Assembly (NCBI RefSeq): GCF_950023065.1
Contig: NC_088679.1
Location: 52,452,001 to 52,516,000, forward strand
Reading direction: 5' to 3'
DNA from: Planococcus citri
Taxonomy: Eukaryota > Arthropoda > Insecta > Hemiptera > Pseudococcidae
DNA: 64,000 nucleotides
Shown here: one piece after another, positions 12,606 to 22,623 of the stretch
Layout: the number at the start of each line of letters is the position of its first letter
Position numbering within the stretch: position 1 is the stretch's first letter
Translations under genes and position numbers: made by a program
Notes under the pieces: model-generated
The model's database searches: none
Told to the model about the DNA's origin: nothing
Seen by the model: the letters and a program-made list of their open reading frames with translations, nothing else

Positions 12606-13133
12606 TATACATATTCTCTAAAAAACTGAAAATATGCGCATATTTTAATGAAAATATGCTAAAAAATTCCCTAAAAAGTTGAAATATGCAAAAATATTCC
12701 CAGCATTTCCTACACAATATTGGTATCTTTTTACAGAGAAAAACAAAATAAATCCAATGGTAACCTTGATAATTTGATCAAATGATAATTCAAGAAGATA
12801 TTTGTAAGGACAAGGACTTTGAAGTCTCATGAGAAAGAATTGCATAAAATTTGTACAATGTTGACTTTTTCCATTAAAAAAATTTGTGTTCAAAAAATTA
12901 TGGAAAACCCCAAATTTTGAAAATTTTCAAAAATATTCCCTAAAAATAGAGAAAAACAGTAAAACTTGAGTAAATGTGCTGAAATATGCGCTAAAAATAT
13001 GGATAACAATATGCTAAAATATGAATTTATGGTCGAAATATGCATAAATATGCAAAGTAACATGGGCTCATTTGACTCGAAATCTCTTAATTCGCAAAGA
13101 TATTTGTAAGTTGGATATTCCTATACTCGTATG
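12221..13133. repeat. Long inverted repeat (300-bp arms) rich in GCATATTT
   Basis: The left arm (12221-12520) begins CATACGAGTATAGGAATATC and the right arm (12834-13133) ends with its reverse complement. Arms match over nearly 300 bp with few differences. They contain many GCATATTT motifs, shared with the MITE at 26363-27054. The 313-bp spacer holds the right end of the CAGTCGAACC MITE and more GCATATTT text. As RNA, the arms would fold into a long hairpin. Confidence 0.85.
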
Positions 13134-14110
13134 TATAATAGCTCAGAAAAATATGTTCTTGGTCCCTAATAATTATCATGTAAATGTACGACGTGCGTGT
13201 GACTAAATACAAGTTTTTGGAAAAACTGCGAAACTAACAGAACAAACGCTACACTTATCAGTGTCAGTTTTAGTTTTGTATCTTTTTGTAAAGTTATTTT
13301 TAAAAAAAAAACATGTAAAAATTGAAAAAAAAAATGAAAACGGAAATTTTATAAATTAAAAAGAAGGATCGAGGGATCGACTCAATGAGGAATGGGTAGA
13401 TAGGTAATACTATCAGAGGTAATTGTGATATGTAGGAGCGATTTTTGATTTGGTACGTACGTTGAGAAAACAGTGATTTTGAGCCAAACTAGCAATAGCA
13501 TAGTTCAAAAGAAAAGAGAAAATCTCATTTTAAAAAATAAAAACTGAAAAAAATGTACCTAGTTTTGATTTAAATTTCATTTTCCGTTTGTTTTTTCGTT
13601 TCGTTTTCAGTTTCAGTTTTGCAGTTTTGATTTTTTGAATCACTGATTCTCAATTTTGAATTATTTTTCTCGTCTGCAATGAAAGTCTAAAAAGGAAGGA
13701 GACGAGGAGGAGAGAGGAGGAATCAGATCAGATTATTTGAATAGTTGAGTAGGTACCTCAATACCTATATATGACGTACCTAATTACAAATTTTGAACAA
13801 AGTAGGTGTGTACTTAGAATGTGGTATAAAAATATAAATGAGAATTATTTGTCTAAATTTTTCAATTTTTCGCACCCTTCTATTTTTTGGTCAAATTTTC
13901 GACTTGAAAGTACATATAACGTATAATTGGCTAAGAAAATGTGATTTGAAATGAAATCGTCATACTTGTATAAGCGTGTGATGCAATGACATTATGTATA
14001 CCTATGTTTTGATGGTCGTTGTTTTCAAACTTACGAAAAAAAAATTCTATAGGGGTGGATGGCAAAAGTAGGTATAATTTTTTCAGGGAAAATCAATAGT
14101 CGGGGAGCTC
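13134..14110. other. AT-rich non-coding DNA
   Basis: Nothing coding is visible. A pyrimidine-rich TTTTCAGTTTCAGTTTTGCAG patch (about 13605-13625) resembles the CAGTTTTC/CAGTTTC subrepeats of the hAT MITE at 27069-28396 but has no terminal repeat. Confidence 0.4.
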
Positions 14111-15896
14111 ACTTGAGGATAAATTGCACCCCCCGTCGATCCTCCGGGACAACTTTTTTCTTAAAGGGGGAGTCCTAAGGAACATTTCTAGCCCTTGTAC
14201 TCAAAAAAAAAGTGGCTCTACTTACAAAATGGCGGCCATTTTGATTGATAGGTCAGCCGAAATCGCAGATTTTGCGTTCCAACGTAGTAGGACTTTCCCA
14301 ACATTTTTTAAACTGTAGAAAGGTAGATCGAAAGATCAAGCAAAAATTTATTACCTGTCAAAATTTCAAGTGCTAAAGTGCGTTTTTCGATTTTTGAAAA
14401 TCAAATTTAGGCCAAAAATGAGGGAAAAAATCAAAATTTTACCAAATTGACCAAGAAATCTGAAATTTGGGACACACCCTATTTTCGACATGCCAAATCG
14501 ATTGGAAACTGTTTCAAACTGTTTTGAGCATTTCTGGAGCCTCCAGCAGATTTTTTAAACTCGAAATTCCCACAAAATTTCACCAAAATGGAGCTGGAAA
14601 GCTGAAATTTATTCTGCAAACTAATTTCAATACGCTACGAAGTCAGCATCAGGGGGATTTCAAGTCGTTTTGGAGCCTCCAGTGACTTTTTGAAAATTAC
14701 TGGAGTCTCCAGTAGATTTTTGAGATTAGAAATTTCTCAAAATCCGAAATTCACTCTACAAACTAATTTCAATACGTTACAAAGTCGACAGCAGGTAGAT
14801 TTCAAATCGGTTTGGAGCCTCCGTCGACTTTTTGAAAATTACTGGAGCCTCCAGTAGATTTTTGAAACTGGAAATTTCCCAAAATTTCATCAAATGGAGA
14901 TGGAAAGTCAAAATTCATTCTACAAACTAATTGTAATACGCTACGACGTCGTCTGCGACGTCGTCTGCTGGTGGATTTCAAGTCGTTTTGGAGCCTCCAG
15001 CCACTTTTTGAGAGGTCGTATGGTGTTTTTTGGAAAATTGAAATTCCCAAGAAGTAGCTGGAAACTTCAAAACCATTTGAAACCACCATGTAGTAGACTT
15101 CATATCGTATTGAAATAAGTTTGCGAAGTAAATTGTAGCTTGCCAACTTCATTTAGTAAAATTTTTCGGGAATTTCAAGTTTCAAAAATCTGCTGAAGGC
15201 TCCAGTAATTTTTAAAAAGTCGATGGAGGCTCCAAAATGATTTGAACCCACCTAAAGTCGTCTTCAGAGGGTGTTAAAATTGGAGTGTAGAGTAAATTTC
15301 AGCTTGCCATCTCCATTTGATGAAATTTTGTGAAAATTTAAAGTTTCAAAAATCTGATGGAGGCTCCAGTAATTTTCAAAAAATCAATGGATGCTCCAAA
15401 ACGACTTGAAATCCTCCTGATGCTGACTTCGTAGCGTATTGAAATTAGGGTGCAGAATTAATTTCGGCTTTCCAACTCCATTTGATGAAATTTTGTGGGA
15501 ATTTCGAGTTTCAAAAATCTGCTGGAGGCTCCAAAACTGCTCAAAACGGTTAGTCAATTTGGTAAAATTTTGATTTTTTCCCTCATTTTTGGCCTGATTT
15601 TCGAAAATTTACCAAAATCGAAAAATGCACTTTAGCACTTGAAATTTTGACAGGTGATACATTTTTTTGCTTGATCTTTCAATCTACCTTTGTACAGTTT
15701 AAAAAATGTTGTGCAAGTCCTACGTTGGAACGCAAAATCTGCGATTTCGCCTGACCTATCAATCAAAATGGCCGCTATTTTGTAAGTAGGGCCACTTTTT
15801 TTTGAGTACAAGGGCTAAAAATGTTCCTTAAGACTCCCCCTTTAAGAAAAAAGTTGTCCCGGAGGATCGACGGGGGGGTGCAGTTTATCCTTAAGT
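14111..15896. mobile_element. Foldback element with GGAGCCTCCA arms, copy 1
   Basis: Ends are ACTTGAGGATAAATTGCACC (left) and an inverted, slightly different counterpart (to 15896). The inverted match continues inward for several hundred bases, through CTCCGGGACAACTTTTTTCTTA, ACAAAATGGCGGCCATTTTG and GGAACGCAAAATCTGCGATT. The interior is built of repeated phrases (TGGAGCCTCCAG, ATTTTTGAAACT, CTGAAATT), so the element is essentially one long palindrome centred near 15.0 kb. No transposase is present and no clear target duplication is seen at this copy. Confidence 0.8.
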
Positions 15897-16659
15897 AGGC
15901 TCCGCGATTACAAAATTTCGCCGCACTCGAAATACTTAGTTAAGAAAGAGGTATATGAGATCTAAAGAAAATCAATCTAAAATCTTCCTCAATTCCAATC
16001 ACGTTGATAGTAAATTTATTATGAAATTGTTCTTATCGTTGAACAAACAAATGTAAAGTTCATTTACGCGTTTGTTTTTAATTCTTATCATTGTGCGATA
16101 GGTAAATAAAGCAGCGCGAAACCATCGGTGTACTTTGTGTATAGACAATAAGTTGTTCAAAAATTTTTAAAGACAAAAGTCGTGTGTCGTGATTACTGTT
16201 AATTGAAGTCTACCTTTCTAGTCAGCCAGGGCCTATTCTAAGGTTTTTTTTGGAGCTCAATAAGTTTTTCATAAATTCGTAAACACAGACGTCGGGTGTG
16301 CTGATTACTGTTAATTGAAGTTTACTATTATACGAAACGAAGAGTAAGTAATTTTTTTAATTTTCTTCGATGTTTCAGTTGGTATATGTATTTAATCGTA
16401 ACGCTACCAATGCAAATTTTTCATATTAAGCCGAAGAAAATTCACAAAAAATGAATTTTTGATTTTTGATCTTACTACACCAACCTGGCAATGCAACAAT
16501 TCAAATTTGTTGTAATTGTAGTAGCATCGTATTAATAAATCAAAGATCCCTAAGTTGTCAAGAAGACAGTGAGGCCATAATGCCACCTTACATATTCCCC
16601 CCCAAATACTAACAATTTTCTGTTTATGATTTTTCATGTAAATCCAGAAACTAAAAACG
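15897..16659. other. Non-coding; short direct duplication
   Basis: The text GATTACTGTTAATTGAAGT occurs at about 16191-16209 and again at about 16302-16320, each preceded by GTCG(T/G)GTGT, giving a roughly 110-bp duplicated segment. No other feature is seen. It lies just upstream of the small two-exon frame at 16660. Confidence 0.45.
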
Positions 16660-17172
16660 ATGGAGAATACAAAAAGCGATGGAAACAGAAAATTCAAAAG
16701 ACTGGAAGGTCTAGTTCGTGCGTTTGGAGGAATTCACCGTGAGTAAAACCATTTAATAATCAACAAATAACCTGGAACCTACTTTTAACTCAAAACAAAT
16801 TTGAAATTTATTTAAAATAAAAAATTCCAACTTTCATCTAAAAGCTATTTCAAATAGCAAAAACGTAAAAGAAAATAAATAAACACGCAAAATCGCGTAA
16901 TTTAACAAACTCCTCCTGGCGCAGCCACATACATATATCTAAATGAATAATAACAAATATGCGACGAATCAAATTTTTTACAAAATAACCCTAGACTAGT
17001 TTTTAACGAGAAATTTGATAATTGAATAGGTACTAATCATATTGATTTTTCAGTCAAGGTCAAACCTGGGGAAGGATGGAACCTTCCGGTGGATGCCGAA
17101 GTTGACGCCTTTATTCCAAATGTGGTTTGGATGCCTATGGCGTTGAATCTTTTGAGAACACTAATACGCTAA
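16660..17172 (+). CDS. Unrecognised small two-exon gene candidate (65 aa)
   Basis: Exon 1 is 16660-16738 and exon 2 is 17054-17172, joined across a 315-bp intron with a GTGAGT donor and a TTTTTCAG acceptor. The frame stays open over the junction (a split CTC codon) and ends in TAA. An in-frame stop lies 21 bp before the ATG, and the ATG context (AACGATGG) is good. The product would start MENTKSDGNRKFKRLEGL, is basic at the N-terminus and mixed hydrophobic at the C-terminus (WNLPVDAEVDAF, WMPMALNLLRTLIR), with no signal peptide. Codon and residue composition look more coding than the surroundings. I recognise no family. It could be a real small gene, the end of a longer one or chance. Confidence 0.3.
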
Positions 17173-17301
17173 GAACAGCAAAGCTAATCCGCATTTACGT
17201 TATTTTTTTTTTAATGTTCTTTGACTTTTTTTGTTTGTTCAGTTAATGTACATGTAATACCTAAGATAACCAAATTTCATCCAAATGAATAAGTCACACA
17301 C

Positions 17302-17358
17302 AATTTTCCTAGTGGACTGACTCACAATAGAGTGAAGTTAGTCCACTGGGAAAAAATT
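17302..17358. repeat. Perfect-looking hairpin, about 20-bp stem
   Basis: TTTTCCTAGTGGACTGAC and GTTAGTCCACTGGGAAAA are near-perfect inverted copies around an 18-bp loop. It may be the remains of a very small inverted-repeat element or a structured RNA segment. It lies 30 bp upstream of a CCAAT/TATA-like pair. Confidence 0.6.
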
Positions 17359-17365
17359 ACAATAG

Positions 17366-17425
17366 CCAATGAAATAGTTATGAACTCGTATAAATAGATT
17401 CTCGTCACCAGCTGACATACACAGT
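17366..17425 (+). promoter_or_regulatory. Possible polymerase II core promoter (CCAAT + TATA)
   Basis: CCAAT at 17366-17370 is followed by TATAAATAG at 17389-17397 and, 24-30 bp later, by ACACAGTTG, which resembles an initiator. No convincing coding exon follows within a kilobase, so this may be coincidence in AT-rich DNA. Confidence 0.2.
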
Positions 17426-18429
17426 TGAAATAATAGCAAACACCTTAAAAATAAGACTGACTAAGATATCAAAAAGTCTGAATTTATGTTATAATTTAGG
17501 TTGAGAAACCAATAGAGATTTTTTTTATTATGGTCATTGAGTTGTATAAATCATTGCTAAATCTATTGATGAAGTGAATGGGGATACAAAGGGGAACAAT
17601 CTTAGACGATTTTCTCTCACTTTCGAAGCGAACCAACAAAAATCGTGAAGCACGTCAGGATATAAAAAAAAGAGATAGTTAACTGCAGGTCAATAAATGT
17701 CATCTGGCTCGCCGACATGCATTTTCAGAGTCGACCCACTTTTCTCTCACATTGAAAAAATCAGAACAAAATCGAACATGGAAAATAATCATGTAGGTAA
17801 TTGATGAAATACATAACGAGATTAACGATTTTCACACGCCTAATTATCTAACGAAACCCTAAAATTCAAATAACCTGAAACAAGATAGATAACGAAAAAA
17901 CAATAGTACAAAGAAAACAGTTGGGGGTAAAAATTAGAGAAAACCACCTAAGAAGCTTTAAAAAGCCAGGAAAGGGGGTAGGGGGTAAAAATGCGAGAAA
18001 GTAAGAGCCAAGATGAAAATGAAAAGTGATCGATCAGTTATAAATCGGATCGCGAGTAGTAATGTAAGTATGTACTTTAAAAAGTGAAAAGTCAAAACTG
18101 TATAAAGCTTTCGTAATCCAGCTAAGAATCAAGAGCTACAATCAGTGATGATATCAAGATTACGAACCGTAAGTACAGAATTTTATTTATTAAAAACCGC
18201 GGTGTGTACTAAATGCTGAAAAATCTGACTTTAAAAAGAAAGAATTAATTTTTGAAATTTTTTTTTTTGAAACACTTTTGTAAACATTGGATAAGATTTA
18301 TAAAACGATAAGATTCAAACATTATTAGAGAATCAAAATAGAAATATAAAAAATTTGACCGGTGAAAATTATTTGAAAAATTTTAAACTTTGAAAATTCT
18401 GAGTTCGTGAAAATTTGATCTTCTAACAT
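17426..18429. other. Non-coding; second TATA-like site and a mini-exon-like stretch
   Basis: TATAAAG at about 18101-18107 precedes, by about 45 bp, an ATG at 18148 with seven codons (MISRLRT) up to a strong GTAAGT donor at 18169. It has the layout of a first coding exon, but no acceptor or downstream exon could be matched. Otherwise AT-rich DNA. Confidence 0.2.
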
Positions 18430-18780
18430 CCAATTATACTGCCAATGATGATGTGGTTCTATTCATTGGAGGCTCGAATAATACTACAGACATCATCAAT
18501 GAACATATTCAAAATGTTGGAAAAATCTCATCAAGAACTCATGCCATCCAATATGAGATACCCTATACAATAAATAAGAAGGCTGATGAGGGCATGGCAT
18601 TGCTTCGACAAATAGGCATATTCTAGCTATATTGTCAGTGCTGGATGAAGTGTACAGACAGTGGCGTTGTTTTAATCCTCCTCGTATTCATTATACTCAT
18701 GGAAGACATCTCAATGAGAATGGTAAGAGGTATCTATGTGGAAATATTGCTCGTTTTTTGTTCACTCTGTTTAATGTTTG
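18430..18780 (+). pseudogene. Broken LINE ORF1 fragment (SGNH/esterase type)
   Basis: Two pieces in different frames read like the second half of an SGNH-hydrolase domain of the kind carried by ORF1 of CR1/L2-like LINEs. The first holds DDVVLFIGGSNNTTD and ends in a stop near 18625. The second, shifted by one frame, holds PRIHYTHGRHLNENGKRYL, matching the block with the catalytic His (HxxHLNxxGK). Seen: a frameshift and a stop. Inferred: retrotransposon origin. It runs directly into the satellite at 18836. Confidence 0.55.
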
Positions 18781-18835
18781 TACAGTGACTAGTGTTAGCT
18801 CTAAAAAGCCCTACATAGCTGAAGTTACCCGCATC

Positions 18836-19520
18836 CACATCCTGGTGGATAGCCCCTGGGCCATTCATATGGGGAGGTGCAGGGGGGATTCAACATTTTT
18901 AAAATTTGTTCCAAAATGAGGTACCACCAAACTGACAAGTAGCTGATAGTACATCACTGGCCAACTTCAAATTTGCCCTCAAACCCCCAGTGACCCCAAA
19001 AAGGGCACTGTGGGAGCCCATCCACACTTTTTTGAAATTTTCAAAATTGAGGTACCAGAAAACGAACTTTACATTCGGGTTCTGGTTGTTGGCCAAAGGT
19101 GATTGACCATCTCAAAACCCCAGTGATGCCCTTTTTCCATCTCTTTTTTGAAATGAGGTACCAAAATTTTGACAAGTGTGCGTGATTTGTGAGGATGATT
19201 GAGTGCCAAAATAGGTTACAAAACCCCAGTGACACCCAATGGAGAGGTGTAGGAGGGGTTTCAAAATTTTCAAAATTTTCAAATTCCATCAACAAAATGA
19301 GTTAGCGGCGAAATCACACTCGGCACTCATACTTATCGACATGTGGATGTCAAATTTGGTGGATAGCCCCTGGTGCATTCAGATGGGGAGGTGCAGGGGG
19401 GATTCAAAATTTTCAAAAATTTTTCCAAAATGAGGTACCGCCAAACTGACAATTGTAGCTGATAGTGCATCACTGGTCAACTTCAAAATTGCCCTCAAGC
19501 CCCCAGTGACCAAAAAATTT
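18836..19520. repeat. Satellite B, 517-bp unit (1.3 units)
   Basis: GTGGATAGCCCCTGG plus about 90 bp recurs at 18843 and 19360, spacing 517 bp. Within the unit a smaller theme recurs: CCCCAGTGA, then AATGAGGTACC, separated by A/T runs. The same satellite lies in opposite orientation at 26.2-26.36 and 28.4-29.5 kb. It is not coding; apparent frames are by-products of the repeat. Confidence 0.85.
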
Positions 19521-21378
19521 TAAAAATATTTCAATTTTAGAGTTTTCAAAAGTTTGAATTTTGCCGAATCATCTAAGTTTATTTACCTGGGCAATCAGCA
19601 GATATTAACAATTTTCCTAACTTGTAAAGGCAAATCTGTTTCTGAATCTATTGCGGTCTGGAAGAATGTCTGAAATTTTTCCAGATTCCAATTTTGTTGG
19701 AAAAATCTTTAATTTTCCGAGAAAGCTACCGATTTATTATCAGAATTCTTATTTTTTTCAAAAAGCTTTTGCCCTCGCTTTGCTTAGGCTAAATTGTTGT
19801 AACTTTTAAAATCAATTGTTTTATCGTTGTTAAAAATTTCTATTTGTTAATTCATTCATATAGGCATGTACTTTTACTCCATGTTGGGTATTTTCAGAAT
19901 TATTTGCAGGTCTAAATTCGATCAAATCGAAATTCACATGCTGGCTATATTGCAAGATATCGCTTTTGGTAGAGTTCTGCGAGCACAACTTGTTGGAAAG
20001 TGACGAAATGTTTTCGTGTTGAATTCAAAAGTGGATTTGAATTTGCGAAGTAGCTCGTCAAACTGTAATTTCGGGGTTTGGGAATTGTCGAATTGTGTTT
20101 GATTTAGATAGAAAAATAATTTTGAAACAAACCTAAGATACTTATGTACATATATGTAATTGTGTAGACAAATACTAACCTATCTATTTTGGCGTCTGCA
20201 TACGAGTATATTTTTTACTCGGATTTTCAATTTTTCTTTATTAACTATTTATGAAAATTTTACCATTATGGTCTTGGAAATGAAAACGCGTATTTTGCCA
20301 GTAGGTATTTAAATGCTTTTTATTTCGAAAAAAGGGTACAGTTTGTATGTCTACGGTATCAAAGCCGACAGTAAAACTTCATGTGCTGAACACTGTGCTA
20401 TCAAAAAAATTTGAAAAGCTAGTTTTTCTGTTCAGAAAAAAATTTAAAATTAGCATTTTCCACATGTTTTGAGTATTATGAGCATTTCTGGAACGTTTCT
20501 GTTTGATGTTCATGTTTTTGAAAATTTACAAAACAGCATTTTGAATGGCCTGAACGAAGCTAGGGCAAAAGTTTTGAAAAATTTATGATTTGAAAACTAG
20601 AATAACATCAGTTTTAATGAAAGGTTTCGGTTTTTTGATCTTAACAATTTTCAAACTCAATCATAGATTTCTCAAAATTGTATTTGATTTTGCAGAAGAG
20701 AACCATTGCAGTTTCCAAAGTAAAACAACATATCAATTTCAATGTAAGCATTCGTTTTTTTCTAATCTCAACTTTTTTTAAATTTCTTCAATGGTTTTGT
20801 GAAATTATAAGTGTGAAGAAAAGAACCAAATTGGTCAGAGTGAAATAAGGGCAAAAGTTTTGGAAAATATGGGACTTGAAATTGAAAAGTACATATCACT
20901 GATAGAAAAAATTCGTAGGGATTACTCAATTTTTACGTAAAAGTTGGACAAGGGTCAGATTTCGTATCTACTCGTATTATTGTTTTGTTTTGAAATGATT
21001 CCTCTAAATGGCAAGTATGCTTCACTAAAAATAACAATACCATTCGCCATTCATATACGAGTAGTAACAGTCACTTTATTTTTCCGTAATCCTTACCCAA
21101 TGTTACAAACATGAATACATACACAACCTTTTAGTAAGCAAACCGGTTTTTAAGACATTTGTTACAGGACACATCTAGGAACCAACACTTTTATTTCTCA
21201 TCTTATATTAGCAATCGCGAAGCAAATAACGTTTGCAATATTTAAAAATTTAAATTTTAAAAATTAAAAATGAAGGGAAGAAATGCATATTTTCAACTTA
21301 TTTCTTCAGATATGTAATTCCCTTATTTTACTGAATTTTTCCTACCTATAATATTCTACTAAAAATCCTACACCTATC
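19521..21378. other. AT-rich non-coding DNA
   Basis: I see no gene, terminal repeat or tandem array. A few TTTGAAAA-rich phrases recur loosely. Confidence 0.45.
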
Positions 21379-21460
21379 TGGGGTTCGAACCTGGGACCTC
21401 ATGTTCCTAACATTCTACACCAGTAACTCTTGGGATTCAAGGCATAAAATAAATACTTAT
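21375..21460 (-). repeat. tRNA-like/SINE fragment with polymerase III B box
   Basis: On the minus strand the segment reads ACTGGTGTAGAATGTTAGG, then about 20 bases, then AGGTTCGAACCCCAG. The second part fits the tRNA B box (GGTTCGANNCC) and the first loosely fits an A box at normal spacing. The T stem does not pair properly and there is no acceptor stem, so a working tRNA is unlikely; a tRNA-derived SINE or decayed tRNA is the better reading. Confidence 0.35.
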
Positions 21461-22623
21461 GATTTGCTTGCAAGCTTGCGTTTCTGAATGCTCTGATTTA
21501 GGCTATGTATGACATAGGTATGGTATTTAATTTATGCAGAATCATCCTTATTATTACACACACTCGAGTCAAAAAAATTTACACATATCTACATGTTTTT
21601 TGTTGGAGAAAATTTATTCAAATGATTTTTTATGTATTTCAGTAAAACCAAAAATTTTTAAAGCTAAATTCGGAAATTTTTAATTTTTTTTAAAAACATT
21701 ATAAAAATGCAAATAAAAACATCTATTTGAAAAAAATTATTTTATTTGAACTGAAATTATTTTTTTAGATTTATTAAATAATTTGCAAATTGATTTTTAT
21801 ATTCTTATTAATTTGGAAATGAATTTATTTTGTAAAATGAAAATTCAAAAATTTCTAAATTTAGCTTTACAATTTTTGGCTTTACTGGGATTTTAAAAAA
21901 ATGTATCCAACATTTATTTACTTACTGTTTATGATTTTGTTGATATTTTTGATCCGTCAAAATTCCAATTACATTTTCAAAATTTACTATTGCCCATTCA
22001 GAATTTTGAAAATCGTTTTAAGTATATTGATTTTTTCAAATTCTCATACCTAATCAATAAATGAATCAGTCATTTCGAAAACCCCATAAATCACCATTTA
22101 AGGGGTTTTTATGTTTTTCACTGATTCTGATGGTGCTTTGCGAGCTCTATCGGATAAAGTTGGAAGGTAGCTCAAAAATGCATATTTCAGCGTTTGTCAT
22201 TTCGAAAACCCCATAACTCCTGCATTTACAGCGTTTTTGAAATCATTTTTTTATAAGACAAACAAAGAACATTAATTTCATGAACATCAACGTAATTCAA
22301 TTTTTTAATTTATGCCGTGAAATGGAAAACATTTTTGTTGCTTCTGTACTACATTAAATTAATTGAATCGTAGATTGCAAGTATAACTTCAATAAAAGAA
22401 TGAAAATCCATACTAAATCATTTTGGGTATTGTAGTTACTGGATTTTCTAGAATTACGTGTCACTTTTCAGGTTTTAAAAAAAAGTCATTTCGAAAAGCC
22501 CATAACTCCACATATTTCACAATGGAATTGCTCACAGCATACAAAACTTCAAGTTCTGGTAAAGGTACAGAAATATCTGTAATCATAAGACCTATCAATT
22601 ACTGCACAAGTTTACTCTTATTA
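21461..22623. other. AT-rich DNA with an inverted repeat at 21640-21890
   Basis: TTCAGTAAAACCAAAAATTT with about 25 following bases at 21638 is matched in reverse by a segment ending near 21890, giving about 45-bp arms around a 160-bp loop. TCATTTCGAAAACCCCATAA occurs near 22072 and 22198, with a variant at 22486, a loose repeat. No coding feature. Confidence 0.5.

Noticed and set aside
18899..19433. Frames on both strands that recur near 28.6-29.2 kb
   Set aside because: Repetition comes from satellite B; the frames have no start context, and the copies differ by shifts.
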